Shown: one piece after another, positions 41,328 to 53,430 of the stretch
Numbering within the stretch: the stretch's first letter is position 1
How the letters are laid out: each line of letters begins with the position of its first letter
Source: Anseranas semipalmata
Taxonomy: Eukaryota > Chordata > Aves > Anseriformes > Anseranatidae
Direction of reading: 5' to 3'
DNA length: 64,000 nucleotides
Assembly: GCA_013399115.1 (NCBI GenBank)
Contig: VXAA01001113.1
Span: forward strand, 80,381 to 144,380
The notes under the pieces: model-generated
Seen by the model: only the letters and a program-made list of their open reading frames with translations
Databases searched by the model: none
What the model was told of the DNA's origin: nothing
Translations under genes and position numbers: made by a program

Positions 41328-44300
41328 AGCACTCCCCCAAACTCATTTACGAGCAGGATCATTCATAACAGCACCCAGGTTCAGTAAACAGCGAGGCACA
41401 TCCTAACGCAAGGTCAAGAGCAATCTAGAACTGCAATTCATATCTGTCCAGCCGGGCAACGCGAGTGTACAGCTTTGCTTGCATTTGCAGGCAAAATGTT
41501 TCCATTTTCAGATATCTGCTACCGGCACTGAACCGCTTGCAAATAATCTATCATGATACGAGCTCGGAGAAATTTTTAGAGCAAGCATTTGAGGATAACC
41601 AAGTTCAAATAGGGTTTAAAGAAAAATCCTGCTAATTCACACTGGGGAACACAGCAAACAACTCATAAATTATGAATTAATCAACTCCACCCAGCCAACC
41701 AGCCTCGCTGCCTCTCTGTATTTTGACTTGAGCAGTGCAATCCTAGGGGTTTACACAGTTCTCCAGCAATCACTGCCTTCTTGCTGGCATCCAAATTAGA
41801 GCTGCAAGTAGGTCCTGCAGGGTGGGTTCAGGGCCCCTTGTGCACGCTGCCAGGCAGACGTCGAGCCGATCTGTCACCACCAAACGGGGTCAGAGGATGG
41901 CACAGAGAGATAAGACATTGGGTGCCTCCAGGGAACCAGCACCAGGCAAGGGAACAGCCGGCCGGCCGTGTAGGTATCACAGTGGCACATCAACAAGAAC
42001 ATGAAGTCTTCCAGAGCGTGTTTCTCCAGATGTTTCTCACCTCCAAATTTCATCCCCATCTTAAGCCTCTTCTCCTTTGAAGAGGTTTAGCCCAGAGGCC
42101 ATTCCACTGCTCTGCCAGTTGAGACCATCAGTGGCGCCAGCACAACCCAGTGATCACAAGAACGGCCCCAGCTGGTGGAAACCAAGCTGCGAGCTCCAGG
42201 AGAAAAGCCGATGGCCAGGAACACCACCCAGCTCGGGAGACAGCCAAGAGTCAGCTGAAAAGCCACGTCACGCTAGGGAGGCATGTTCGTTCCTGGTGCC
42301 ACTTCTTCTGCTTTCTGTGCTGGTGGTGTCTCGGAGAGGACGTGGCTGGGAGCTGAGGTCAGGGACATCCCGCGGGCCGATGGCAAAGCCTCTCCAGCCG
42401 GTTGGGCAGAGCGGCCTGGCTGCAAAGCACGAGTCTCATCTGGGGCTCTTTCAGCTGAGGAGCAGCTTGCACCGTCCAGAAGAGCTGCAGCAAACAGCAC
42501 CAGGGGAGGCAGGCAAGGAAAAAAACAAACCCAAAAAGCCAAGGAGACGATTGCACACAGTCAACAGGGACCCAGAGAGGGAAGAAAAAGATGGATCAAA
42601 CCTTTGATGCAGTAGGATTTGAGAAGTTTTCACGTGGGTATGTTGCTTTTAAGGGACCATCCTACAGCAAGAGGAAGCACATCACATCCCTCAACCCAGC
42701 AGCAATGCAGCATTATGTCAGGCTGGGCTAACGAAGAAATCTTCCACCAACACAGGGGTGGTGGGGTGAGAGGCGATGCTCCAGCAGAGCAACCCTCTTT
42801 TGGTGGGGAAATCCCAACCCACAGCACTGCAAACATCTTCCCAAACATCAGCTGGGGATGAAGAGACACAAGGCAGGCAGACCACAGAATAACCCAAGCT
42901 TTTGCTGTGCCCCTTTTGGAAAAGCCTCCTGGAAAAGCCCATTGACAACAAGAGCCACGTTTATCTGCGGGCATCGCAAGGAACTGGACAGCCCAGGGTG
43001 CCCAGGACCATGCCCCAAATCCACAATCAGAATAGCAAATTCTTTATCGCCTACGGCGTGGACAAGCCCTGCTTTGTCCTTCAGGCTGAAAACCAAGTGT
43101 TTCTGTTGTTTGGCTGGGGCACTGCGTGTGTGGGTTTCCTCGTCGTGGTGGGATAACCACGAACACATCCCACACAGAAGCAGCGTTAGCACATTCCCGG
43201 GTCTCCTTCTAACACGGAATTATTTCGCACAGCCCCTCCTGCACACCACACAATGCAAGATATTGAAACACACTGCCCTATTGCTAGGAGAGCAGAAGGT
43301 GAACATTATTAGGTGGTTTAAAGCTTTGCTTTCCTGCCTTGTTCCACTGGTTGCAACCTTGGGTGGAGTCAACCACCTTGTTTTGGGTGTCTGCTTTGGG
43401 CTGAAATGAATCATTTTCTAGAGCAGAGGGGGACTAAAAGCCAGATGAACTTCGATCCTGCCTGCTGGGGGAACAGCTGGCTATTTCCCAGCAAACTCTT
43501 TTACTTATTTCCCAGATGTTTATACTTACCTACTTTTCAGATGTAAAATCAGAGAAAAGGGACCATGGGGATGGGACAGTGGGGGAGGAGGTGAAGGATT
43601 CAAGAGCTGCATCTGTAAGGTGCACCCATGGCAAAACAACCCCTATATCCATTACCAGTTTGACATCCTCAGCCCAAACCAGCTCTTTCTGAAGCAGCAA
43701 ATAAAATCCCCCCCATAACCACGTGAACAGACGCAGACCCATGGTCACATTTTCGGTATAAATGAAATTCAGGCATGCATCCACACAGCTGCAGGCACAT
43801 GCAGATGGCAGCTCCCAGCTGCAGGTTCCCACAGCAGCAACAGTGCCCTGCAAACGCAGCACTTGGCATACAAGGAAGAGTTCTCCAAAAAGCCTTCAGA
43901 ACAAACAGAACGCTCCACAAAAAACCAACCAACTACTCGAGTGGACACAGGAAGAAGCAGAAATCTTGCTGTGCCCAGCAAGTGGATTGTTCGCCCCTTG
44001 CTGCTGCAAGAGTTCGACACCCCGGCTTTCATCTCCGGCTTGCTTTGGACCAGCCATCTGAATCCGTGTCACCAGGCTTCCAGCAGCCATGCGCAGTCAC
44101 CAGATCCTTTATGTTCTCCGTACAAGCCAGTCCTCCCCGGCTCATCTCTTCCAGGAATAATCCGCTCCCAGTACCACGTTTGCAGGTGCAGATGGGCTAA
44201 TCCTAATTGATCATTACCGGCGTCATCCTCTAGGTTTTCCAAATCCCCTAGCAAGGTGCACACTTGTCCAGGTTTGCTTCCTAAGGCAACAAGCAACTAG

Positions 44301-45674
44301 CAAGCCAAGCCAAGAAGGCAAGGTTTGACATGCCCCACGTCTGATGCTGTGCAATTAGGACCATGGACACAAATAATCCTATGGGAAAATAGCGGGGGCA
44401 AGGAAGAGCTGGGATTTCTGCCATTTAAATCGAGCGACAAGCTACAGCACACAAAGGACAGACGAACTGAAGTTTGGGGAACGATGACGTGATATGGCGA
44501 AAAATAATAATCAAAGGCTGAATGTGGCTATTTCCAACAGGCAGTTCAGCATCCATCCGCCTCCTTCAGGCTCCGTCCTTAGCTGTGTTCTCTTAGGAGA
44601 ACATCCTGTCGAAAACTAACGTTGAGTTTCTACAGCCTATATATAGCGGTGACATTTTTATTCTGCTAATTGATTTAGGAAAAAAAAAAGGAAAAAATAT
44701 CAACTTTTGAACTACCTAAGAGCAATAGCGGTTTGGCACTGAATTATGTTATTTAAAACGAGTGTCGAGCCTTTAAAGCAGCAAGTCTGCCATGGACAGA
44801 GCTCTCTGCAGGCACCTTCTCTTGCCTGCAAGGATGGTAATTATTTTCAAAGAAATAAATCTGACTTGTAGTTTGCAACCCATCTTGCAGCCCTTTTAAA
44901 CAGCATGCTCTGTACTCCTCCCAGTGCAGCACTGCTGACCTTCACGCATGTATTATTACATTCATTAAATAGCTGTATTAGACTTGTTGCTGAGAAGTGC
45001 CACTCGGAACACCTACTAATGTCCAAGATGGTAACTCCACGCAAAGGGGGGACAATATGGGGGCAATGTGTATCTCAAAAGAGTCTGGATGTTTCTACTT
45101 TTCCTATTTTCATGCATCCGCCTTCCACAGGGGCTAGATCCAATTAGCAAACTTACCGATTTACCCTGCTGTTACGCCCCACGCCAAAGGCAACCACAAC
45201 TCTGCAGAAGGGAAAAGCAAATTTCTCCGACTGAGTTACTTACTGTTCCACTTAACCAACAGAGTCATAGTCATTTACAACTTTGTAATTCTCTGAAGCA
45301 TTTTGATCTTGGGGGGAGAAGGCGGAAAAGCCTGGTTTTAATATTCACATCCAAACAAAGCACATTTTAATGCTTAACAGGGACGTTTTGATGCACCGAT
45401 AGATGTCACGCCTTTGCAATCCTCAGCAAGTGCATGTTCCGGGAACTAACACATCATCGCTGCTTCTAGGAGAGCAGAAATGGACCAAAAATGGAATAGA
45501 CGTTGATATCTTCTGGCCAGAAAATAAAGCAGATTGCTTCTCAGGAATGCGTTTGGAGCCCAACTTTCTAACCTAGCTGCAAGCAGTGCCGTACAATTAT
45601 TTATGGGCAACAGGGGCCCATACCAAAATTTACTGAGAGCACTGGATGTTTTTCATTTCATTTCAAAGTACTCT
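41328..45674. other. GC-richer non-coding stretch; no gene seen
   Basis: Further scattered CpG clusters occur (41860-41975, 42330-42440). Overlapping open frames occur on both strands at 42848-43409, as expected for GC-rich non-coding DNA. I found no recognisable motif in them. Confidence 0.5.
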
Positions 45675-45745
45675 CGCTCAGTGTTTTTCAGCCTACGACC
45701 TATGGGCTCCTCTTTTACTATGGTCCTTTTTCAGAGGACACAAGG
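45675..45745 (+). mobile_element. Possible old hAT-Charlie-type DNA transposon end
   Basis: CAGTGTTTTTCAGCCTACGA, followed by CTATGGGCTCCTCTTTTACT, resembles the terminal inverted repeat and adjoining bases of hAT-Charlie elements of birds and other amniotes (CAGTG-TTCTCAACC and following). No opposite end or 8-bp target duplication was found, so the call is tentative. Confidence 0.25.
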
Positions 45746-48700
45746 ACAACAAGGCCGCCTGCCCAGCAATCTAAAAATGTGAAATCTGAAAGGCATCTAG
45801 AACTCCTCCAGTGGCTGAATGGATTCAGTGAGCAAGAAATTAAAGAAAAGAGAAGGCTATATACCTTCCGTTAGCTCTTAATCTAGGAGGTATCAAAAAT
45901 AACAAAGAAAACTGATGTCTACAACTACGTAATTTGAAGGGAAACTGCAACGTTTCCATGAAGTATTTCAATTCTGACCCCAAAGTTTGGAGGAATGCAG
46001 AAGGAAGAAGGAGACAATTTTTTCCAGCTCACTCCAGCTGAATTCTTCAATCACCACAATTTTTCTTTCATGTGTCTCTTCTAGACCACCTATAAACTAC
46101 TACCAGCATAAGCTTGATAGGAAGGAGAAAAAAAAAAATCCCAAGAGAGGAATGGCGCAATTTGGGGTTAACCAGTCTAGGAGCAAAGGCAAGGAGAGCA
46201 AGACAAACATTGATGGTAGATTTAATGACTCCAAAGTCAATGATCAGCTGTCCCATGAGCTGAAACGTTCACACCAGAAAGGCAGCAAGAACAGACACTT
46301 TTCCACCCAGCCCACTTTTTCACCACCGTCCACGTACAGCACCAAAGAAGCCAGATCTTATAGATCTTTCCTGGGACAAGGAAGCCCGTAGAGCTCTGTC
46401 TGTGTCAAGAGACTCGTAATAAAAGAGCGATTTCAGCGTGAAGGTTGGAAGTAACAGGACAGGATGACCTACTTCTGCAAAAGGGTATTTTAGATCAGAG
46501 CTGTTGATATCCAAATTTCCCTGGTTATTTCCATTTCTGCCCCCAGGAACACTATGCATGGCTCAAACCAACGGAGATGCAGAAAGGCACAGGACAGCCA
46601 GGAAAAAGTGAGGTCAGGGGAAAAGAAACACTACACAGGTAAGGCTAGTGAGCAAAGGACTACAGAAAGGAAAACCAACTGCTCCTCTGCTAAAACCAAT
46701 GCCAGAAAAAAAACGGCACAGCAACTAACTTAGAGGGGGGACGAAAGGCATTGCAGAGGGAAAACAGTGGTGGACTCTTGAGAAAATGAAAATTTGCCTG
46801 GGAGACAAGACAAGACACTTACAACTGGAGTTACCATCCCACTGAAGCGTTGGGTTGATCCCACAGCCAGCACGCGAGTCCTGTTCCAGTAAAGTGTTAT
46901 CATAAGTTATTTCCACTTGGAGGAGAATAGCGCATCTCTGTCTCTGAAGGGCATTCCCCAGCTACTCACCTGAGCTGAGAGGAGAAGAGGCTGACAAGAA
47001 GCAGAAGAACGAGGCACAGAGATCAAAAATAAACATCCATTAAACACTGAATGAATCCAAGGTAGTGTCACTACACAGTGGGCATGCAAAGACCTCACAG
47101 GGAAACCTGAAGGGAGAAGGAAAACAGATCAAGTAAAACCAAGAACCTGCATCCCCAGCCCAAAGAGATGCAAGTTTTAATCCGGAGGAGGGGACAAAAA
47201 AAGAACATCAGGACTTCGGGCATCTACAAACATCCCATTAGACAGCAAAGGACAGCTCTAGTTGTATGCTCTGATTCCCGCTTTTTCAGTAGTCTTTCCA
47301 TCGTGACGGACCATGGTGAAGTTACAGTAGAGCCTCCTGAAACTCTCCCCCTCACCCCAACGGAGAAGAGTGGTCTTAGCCTTGTAAATCCCCTGTTTTC
47401 TAGATTTGGAGTCAGGCATTTCAGAGAGAACCAAATGGGTGGGCTGTTTGCACAGTCCACAACCTAAATTCATCTGGACATCTTCATCTAACAATCTCTG
47501 TTACCACATGGACAACATCTCTGTAGGTGGCAAAAATGCTGAAGCAGAGTAGACCCACATCTTACAGATGTCTCTTGTAGACAACCCAAACCTGCGTACA
47601 AAACTCTGTAAAAGTAGCTTAAAATGGGATAACAATGACCCCAATGAACTCTGCCAGCTCTAAACTGCTGTAAGAGGACTTTGAGAAAATTTCATGAGTC
47701 CTTCTAACTCTATCTGCCTGTTCAAGGACCACTATAAAGTACTCCTCAGAACGCTGCATATTTTGCCTAGCCAGGGGCTAACTGCACCAGAAGATGTTGT
47801 TTACCAGCTCTTCCTCCAGGAGACCAGCGCAGACCTCACCTTTCAGTAAACGCAAGCCCACTCAAACACATCCATTAGCACTACAAAACTCCCAATACGC
47901 TGGAAGGGTTTAGAGCAGCTCCACAGTTTCAAGAGTAATTCAAGAACACTGATCCTGCTTAAGGCAAGTACCATCCCAGAAGGTTATTTTCCAACATTTT
48001 CCTTGTGATGTCCAGGGAAAGACAACTGCTGCTTCACTTCTGCTGAAGACCCTTGCAATGTGCAAGCGAGAGAGGAGGGGAAATGGGCAGAAGGGTGTGC
48101 AGAGATGTGGGAGGCAGCTGAATTTAGTGATGGACCACTCATGAAGCATAAGGGCACTTCAGATGTGACTGTGATAGAAGCAGACAGCTTCTGGGTAAAC
48201 TATTCAAAACAATTCTTGGAACGCTTTGCTAAAGGCAATGAATTCGACAAGAGCATGAGTGGTAACACGGACTGATACAGCAGTGCTTCTATTTTGCGTC
48301 TAACCGAGGCTTTTCCTGGGGAACTCTAAGAATTTAAAAAAAATAAGTATAGAATGCAAAGAAAAATAAGCATCAGAAAAAGTTCGGTTTAATTGGTGCA
48401 TTTGAGATGATTTTTCATGTTCTGCTTCCCACTCTGCACAGTGCTGAGTGATCCTGGAGACACAGATGAAGGGATTTTGTAGCGAACACTGGAAAGCAAT
48501 GTGCAAGTTGGGTACCAGCTTACAGAAGTGGTTTGCAATTGCCCAGGGGAAAGGGGGGGTTCATAACTGCAAAAGGAAGCTGAGAAATCAGCAACTTGTC
48601 TGCTGCAGAGCCACTTGCAAGCAACCAAAAATTGCTTGCAGAGAAACCAAAGGACTCAGCCTCATAATACAAACCAGAATAACACTGACCTACTTCCCAG

Positions 48701-50011
48701 CACGCTTGCAAAGCTGCTGGAGATGCTACGATGAAAGGCACCACAGAAACCTACAGCAAGACTGCTTCAGATATACAAGAAGAAGGTTATCAGTGAAATG
48801 CAGCAATGCACTTTCTACAGTGGAGGTAACAGATAAGAGATCAAATAATGCAGAGCGCTAGACAACTTTTTAGAAGAAATGGTTTTAAAAAGTATTCAGG
48901 ATGTACTCTTGCAAATGGTGCTCCAGAGCCTTAATAATCACAAAAAGCAAAATTAACCTTTTTATGTGGTAAGGATTTTCTCTGGAAGAACCCCATGTGA
49001 TAACCTGTATGGAGCTCTATTTATTAGCTTAAAATACAACGATGAGTGGATCCAGCCAAGGCTCACGTCTATACGGGGATAAAGGATTAATCGGGTCTTG
49101 CGTAATTCAAAGGGAGCCCTCTGTGGTAAAGTGGAGCAATGTATAAAGAACAGAAAATTCGCCGGCATAGAGGAAAGAGGTCTTGGAGACACTGTACAAT
49201 ATATTTAGCTTTGCCAGGGAAAAGCAAAGCTGGGTTGTTAAGATCTTTAAAAATGGCATGGCTCCTTGCACATACTCATAAAACCACACAAATGAAGCTC
49301 AAGCCTCCGCCAAGATGTCCGTTATAACCACTATTATTTTTAATACTGAATTTCCCCTTACCATTTATAGACACAAGCTTTCACATTTTCTGTTGCAGCA
49401 TTTAGTCCCCACATTCCTATCAACTATGAAAAAACATTATTTTCTCAAAATGGGGGAAGAAAAAGTCAATCTTCTGGGGAGCAGACCAAGAGTGTGCCCG
49501 CACAGATTGCCCCAAACCAGAGCGAAAGGCAGCGTATCCATCAGGAAAGCCTTGGAAGTGTGAAAAACACCCACCAACTCTTGCTTCTCAGAGCTTCATC
49601 GTACCAATCAGGATTTGGTCCATTCACTTTCGCCCCAACCCGGTACTCATAAGACCCACAAACCTCACACATCCCTGCAGAAGTCCACTCCAGCCACAGA
49701 AACAAGAAAATGTGTACCCAGAACTATCCCTTTCAAAGTGGACTGGCCTTCAGCATATAAAAAAAACACATTTAAAAATAACAAACCTTTAATGACAGGA
49801 TACCAAGAGCACCTATTGATGTCCATCCAGGCTGTGGTATTAGGAAAGACAATAAATATCACCTAACTCATCTGCACACCAAGTCATTAGGATGGCAGGG
49901 GTGAGGATGTGCTACCTGCTCCTGCTCTGCTACAAAACACCGAGCTTTAAGCAAACTCTTGTCTCAGCTGCCTAGCTGGGAAATGGGTTAAGACCTCAAA
50001 GAAGCGTTAGG
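45746..50011. other. Non-coding stretch; no gene seen
   Basis: No recognisable gene or repeat. Frames at 45987-46391 plus (Lys-rich) and 48060-48275 plus read passably as protein, but no splice signals or motifs support them. Confidence 0.5.
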
Positions 50012-51046
50012 TGTACTGGATTTACTTGGCCAGATTTTGGTAGCAGAGGGCTGCAGGGGTGGCCTCTGGTGACAAGGAACCCACTGCTGGTGGCCAGAAC
50101 TGAGCCAGTGAGAGACACTCGTTGTGGCTCTGGGAGAGCAGATTTAAGGAAGGGAAAACCTGCTGCACAACAGCAGCTGGGAGAGAGGAGTGAGAAACGT
50201 GAGAGAAACAGCCCTGCAGACACCCAGGGCAGTGCAGAAGGAGGGCAGGAGGGGCTCCAGGTGCCGCAGCAGAAGTACCCCTGCGGCCCGTGGAGAGGCC
50301 CATGGTGGAGCAGGCCGTCCCCCTGCAGCCCATGGGTACCCCACGGAGCAGATCTCCACACTGCAGCCATGGAGGAGCCCCCATGGAGCAGGTGGATGTG
50401 GCCTGAAGGAGGCTGCGGACCATGGGAGCCCCCGCAGGAGCAGGCCCAGGCCGGAGCTGCAGCCCGTGGAGAGGAGCCCACACAGGAGCAGGGGATCTGG
50501 CGGGAGCTGCCGCCTGTGGGGGAGCCATGTTGGAGCAGTTTGGTCCTGAGGGATGGGCCCTGTGGTACAGGCCCATATTGGAGCAGTTCTTGAAGAGCTG
50601 CAGCCTGTGGGAAGCCCACACAGGATCAGTTCGGGAAGGACGGCATCCTATGGGAGGGACCCCACGTGGAGCAGGGGCAGAGAGTGACCATGAAGGAGCA
50701 GCGGAGTCACAGCGTTAGGGACTGACCGCAGCCCCCATTCCCCGTTCCCCTGCGCTGCTTAGGGGAAGGAGGGAGAAGAGGGTGAATGGGGGAAGGTGTT
50801 TGTAGTTTGCTTGTAGTTCTCACTGCTCTAGTCTGCTAGTGATACGTAACAAATTATATTAACAAAATATAACTCCCTACGTTGAGTCTGTTTTGCCTGT
50901 GACGGTAATTGGTGAGCAATCTCCCCGCCCTCATCTCAACCCCTGAGCCCTTTCCATCGTATTTTCTCCCCCTCTTCCTTTGAGGAAGGGGAGTGAGGGA
51001 GTGACTGTGGAGGGGTTCAGCTGCCCAGCAGGGTGAAACCATCACA
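50012..51046 (+). mobile_element. Avian endogenous retrovirus LTR, apparently solo
   Basis: About 1.03 kb beginning TGTACTGGATTTACTTGG and ending ACCATCACA, so it has TG...CA termini. I recognise it as a common bird LTR family from several landmarks: TTTTGGTAGCAG near the start; an internal region full of GGAGCAG and CCCATGG/CCCGTGG motifs (50220-50690); GACCGCAGCCCCCATTCCCC; a diverged polyadenylation region near 50848; and GTCTGTTTTGCCTGTGACGG, TAATTGGTGAGCAATCTCCC near the end. No gag, pol or env lies next to it, and no second LTR is present. This fits a solo LTR left by recombination. I found no clear target-site duplication (TTAGG on the left, TGATG on the right), so it is not very young. 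Its GC-rich centre creates long frames on both strands that should not be taken as genes. Confidence 0.82.
50220..50690. repeat. Degenerate GGAGCAG-rich tandem region inside the LTR
   Basis: The motif GGAGCAG (and near matches) recurs at irregular spacing of about 25-50 nt, each time beside a CCCATGG- or CCCGTGG-like word. This internal tandem structure is a feature of the LTR family itself. Confidence 0.7.
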
Positions 51047-51942
51047 TGATGGAATAATATGGTAAACTCAAGGATGTGCCGGGAGAGAGGGCAATTAAAT
51101 CCTTTAAACGAGTGAGGGAATATCAGAAATTAACCATTCAGAAGGCATCAAAAAATGGAAACGCCCCCTGTAGTCCAGCAGCACGCAGAGGCTTAGGCTG
51201 TTTTATAGGAAACGCATCTCAAAGACGTTGTGAATCCAACAGACTCATTGGCAAGAGCTAATTCTCCTCCCAGCAGGCCCCATCCATCCTGCAAGCACCT
51301 GCATATGGAGAAGATGACCCCCAGCATGAGCTAATCCATCCCAGCCAGGTTGCCTAGACATCAATGCCCCCCAGGGGATATTTCTCCATCCTCTGGACTG
51401 TTTGCTTTGCAATAATTCAAGCCATGGCGCTTCCAGAGCCTCTCTTCAGAGACTATTTCACACCTTCATTGCTCTCACTCTGAAGGCATTTTTCCTCCCA
51501 GTCTAATCTTCGGAAAAATTTGACAGCTACAAAAATGTAATAAACCAACCAGTCGGATTATATATATATTACAGTTTGAAAGAGATGAAAGGCTATATTG
51601 TTAACAGAGATAATTCCAGCGGCTTCCACAATGTAGCCTGTGCATACACAGAAGAAGAAGGGGAACTGAATCAGCTTATATTTTGTCTTATAAGTCCCCT
51701 AAAATAACCCAGCTTCTGATCCTCAGCTCACATCAGGAGAATGACACTGAAAAGGCTCATAAAGAGCTGCCAAGCATCTCATCAGGACAAAATACCTGCG
51801 TGTTAGCATCGCCTCTTGCCAATGCATCGGCTGAAGTGCTATGAAGAAGGGAAGGGAGACCTGTCTGCTTAAAAATCAAATACTCAGAAGCAGAAGGAAG
51901 CAAACACAGAGCTAGCACATTTGAGGCTGTTATCTCAAGACA
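51047..51942. other. Non-coding stretch; no gene seen
   Basis: Short sequence between the LTR and the hexanucleotide array, with a small TATATATAT run near 51561. Nothing else is recognised. Confidence 0.55.
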
Positions 51943-52077
51943 GAATAAAAATAAAAATAAAAATAAAAATAAAAATAAAAATAAAAATAAAAATAAAAAT
52001 AAAAATAAAAATAAAAATAAAAATAAAAATAAAAATAAAAATATAAAAATAAAAATAAAAATAAAAATAAAAATAAA
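51943..52077. repeat. (TAAAAA)n hexanucleotide array
   Basis: About 22 copies of TAAAAA over about 135 nt, broken once at 52041-52044 where ATAT replaces part of a unit. The break shifts the register. The reverse strand therefore reads Phe-Ile repeats on one side and Phe-Leu on the other, a meaningless low-complexity frame. Confidence 0.97.
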
Positions 52078-52957
52078 GCTGTAAGTCTTGGTCACAGGAA
52101 GATGAATTGTAGCTTTTATAATAATAATAATTTAATCCACCATGGCTTTGGACAGCAGACGATTAAAGACGTGCAAAGGTCTCCCCATGTCCAGATTTAC
52201 ATCCAGCCATTCATTCCATCTGATTACAGCAGCAGTAATCAATCATTGCTGGAGATATCGTCAGAAAATCTTGTGTCTTCCAATTTCAGAAGCCAGTTGT
52301 AACACCCCCAGGAGAACAGTTTATCTGCACAAGAGCCGAGACATCTTGAAAAGCTGGCAACTTGTAAGATTTTAGCTTGCCATTGTCCAGAAACTGGTAC
52401 TGCCCTTGGTGTTCAACAAAACAACAAGAAAACACCACCAGCTTCTTAGACCTAGAAATTCAAATGCAACCAGCACTCACCAAAAAGCTAAATGGACCAC
52501 ATCTGAAGACACGCTAACATCATTTGATTGCAGAAGTCTCGGGGTAAGTGGAACTTTACATTTTATGGACTAGCAAGAACACGACTGGTACTGCACATCC
52601 TCAGTTCATCACTCTACAGAAGATGTCTCTTTCGCACTGATAACCCATTTCCTGACTGCTGTTTCATCACCCCAACAACTGCATTTTCACCCAGCCTGCA
52701 GTCCTACTTAGAGAACTGAAAACTCTCAGTCTGGGAATAGCTGTTCAAGAAATACATCTCTTCGATAGCATAAATCTCTTCAACAGCTTAATGGAAGAGA
52801 AGAAAGAAGGATAACTTTACAGGTGCCATCAGAGGAGTTCAGGAAACCAGCAACTTCTTAGTGAAAACGGGGTAACTCTCTGCAGATTCACCCCATGGGG
52901 CAAGAACACCTTGACATTTGTGCCTAAAATAAGGTCAACTTAAAGTCCCAAAATTAT
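52078..52957. other. Non-coding stretch; no gene seen
   Basis: Begins with a short (AAT)n run near 52120-52131. No gene or element is recognised. Confidence 0.5.
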
Positions 52958-53430
52958 CGAGGCTGGAAGTGACCTCCAGAAGTCTCTATGTCTATCCTCC
53001 ACCTCCTTCTCAAAATAGCTTGTTAGATTAGGCCTCCAAGGATGGAAATCTCACAACTTCTCCAGGTCCCTTCTCTATCCCAGTCTTCAAAAACTGTCGT
53101 GGGGAGTTGCAAGCAAAAACAATGTCTCTCCTCTGCCATGTCCTCTCCAGGCTGAACAACTCCAGTTCTCCTCATCTCTTCTTGTACATCCTGACTCCAA
53201 CATTCAGACACCTTTGTGGCCTCTCCTGAAGGTGCTTCAGCATATCAGTGTCTTTATCGTACTGGGGAGCCCCAAACTGGGCACAGTGTCCAAATGCAGT
53301 CTCCCAAGTGTCAAACAGAGGGTAATTATTTCCTCGGACCTGCTGGCTAGGCTTTATTAACACCATGGGGGATGCAGTTGACCTTCTCTAGCACAACAAC
53401 ACTCTGCTGACTCACGTTCAGATTCATATC
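52958..53430 (-). mobile_element. Old CR1 fragment, minus strand
   Basis: The plus strand carries diverged antisense CR1 words: GGCTGGAAGTGACCTCCAGA, CTCCAAGGATGGAAATCTCA, CCAGGCTGAACAACTCCAGT, TCTCCTCATCTCTTCTTGTA, GGGGAGCCCCAAACTGGGCA and TTGACCTTCTCTAGCACAAC, then GCTGACTCACGTTCAG. It is much more diverged than the copies at 12.5 and 22.4 kb. The right-hand boundary is approximate. Confidence 0.82.

Noticed and set aside
42848..43409. Long overlapping frames on both strands (183 codons plus, 114 codons minus)
   Set aside because: GC-rich sequence with few stops; no motif, no coherent composition and no splice context.
49996..50621. Frames of 199 and 207 codons (minus) and 174 codons (plus) rich in Gly, Pro, Ser
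   Set aside because: They lie inside the GC-rich tandem region of the LTR, so they are repeat-derived frames.
51757..52095. 112-codon minus frame of Phe-Ile and Phe-Leu repeats
   Set aside because: A translation of the (TAAAAA)n hexanucleotide array; not a protein.
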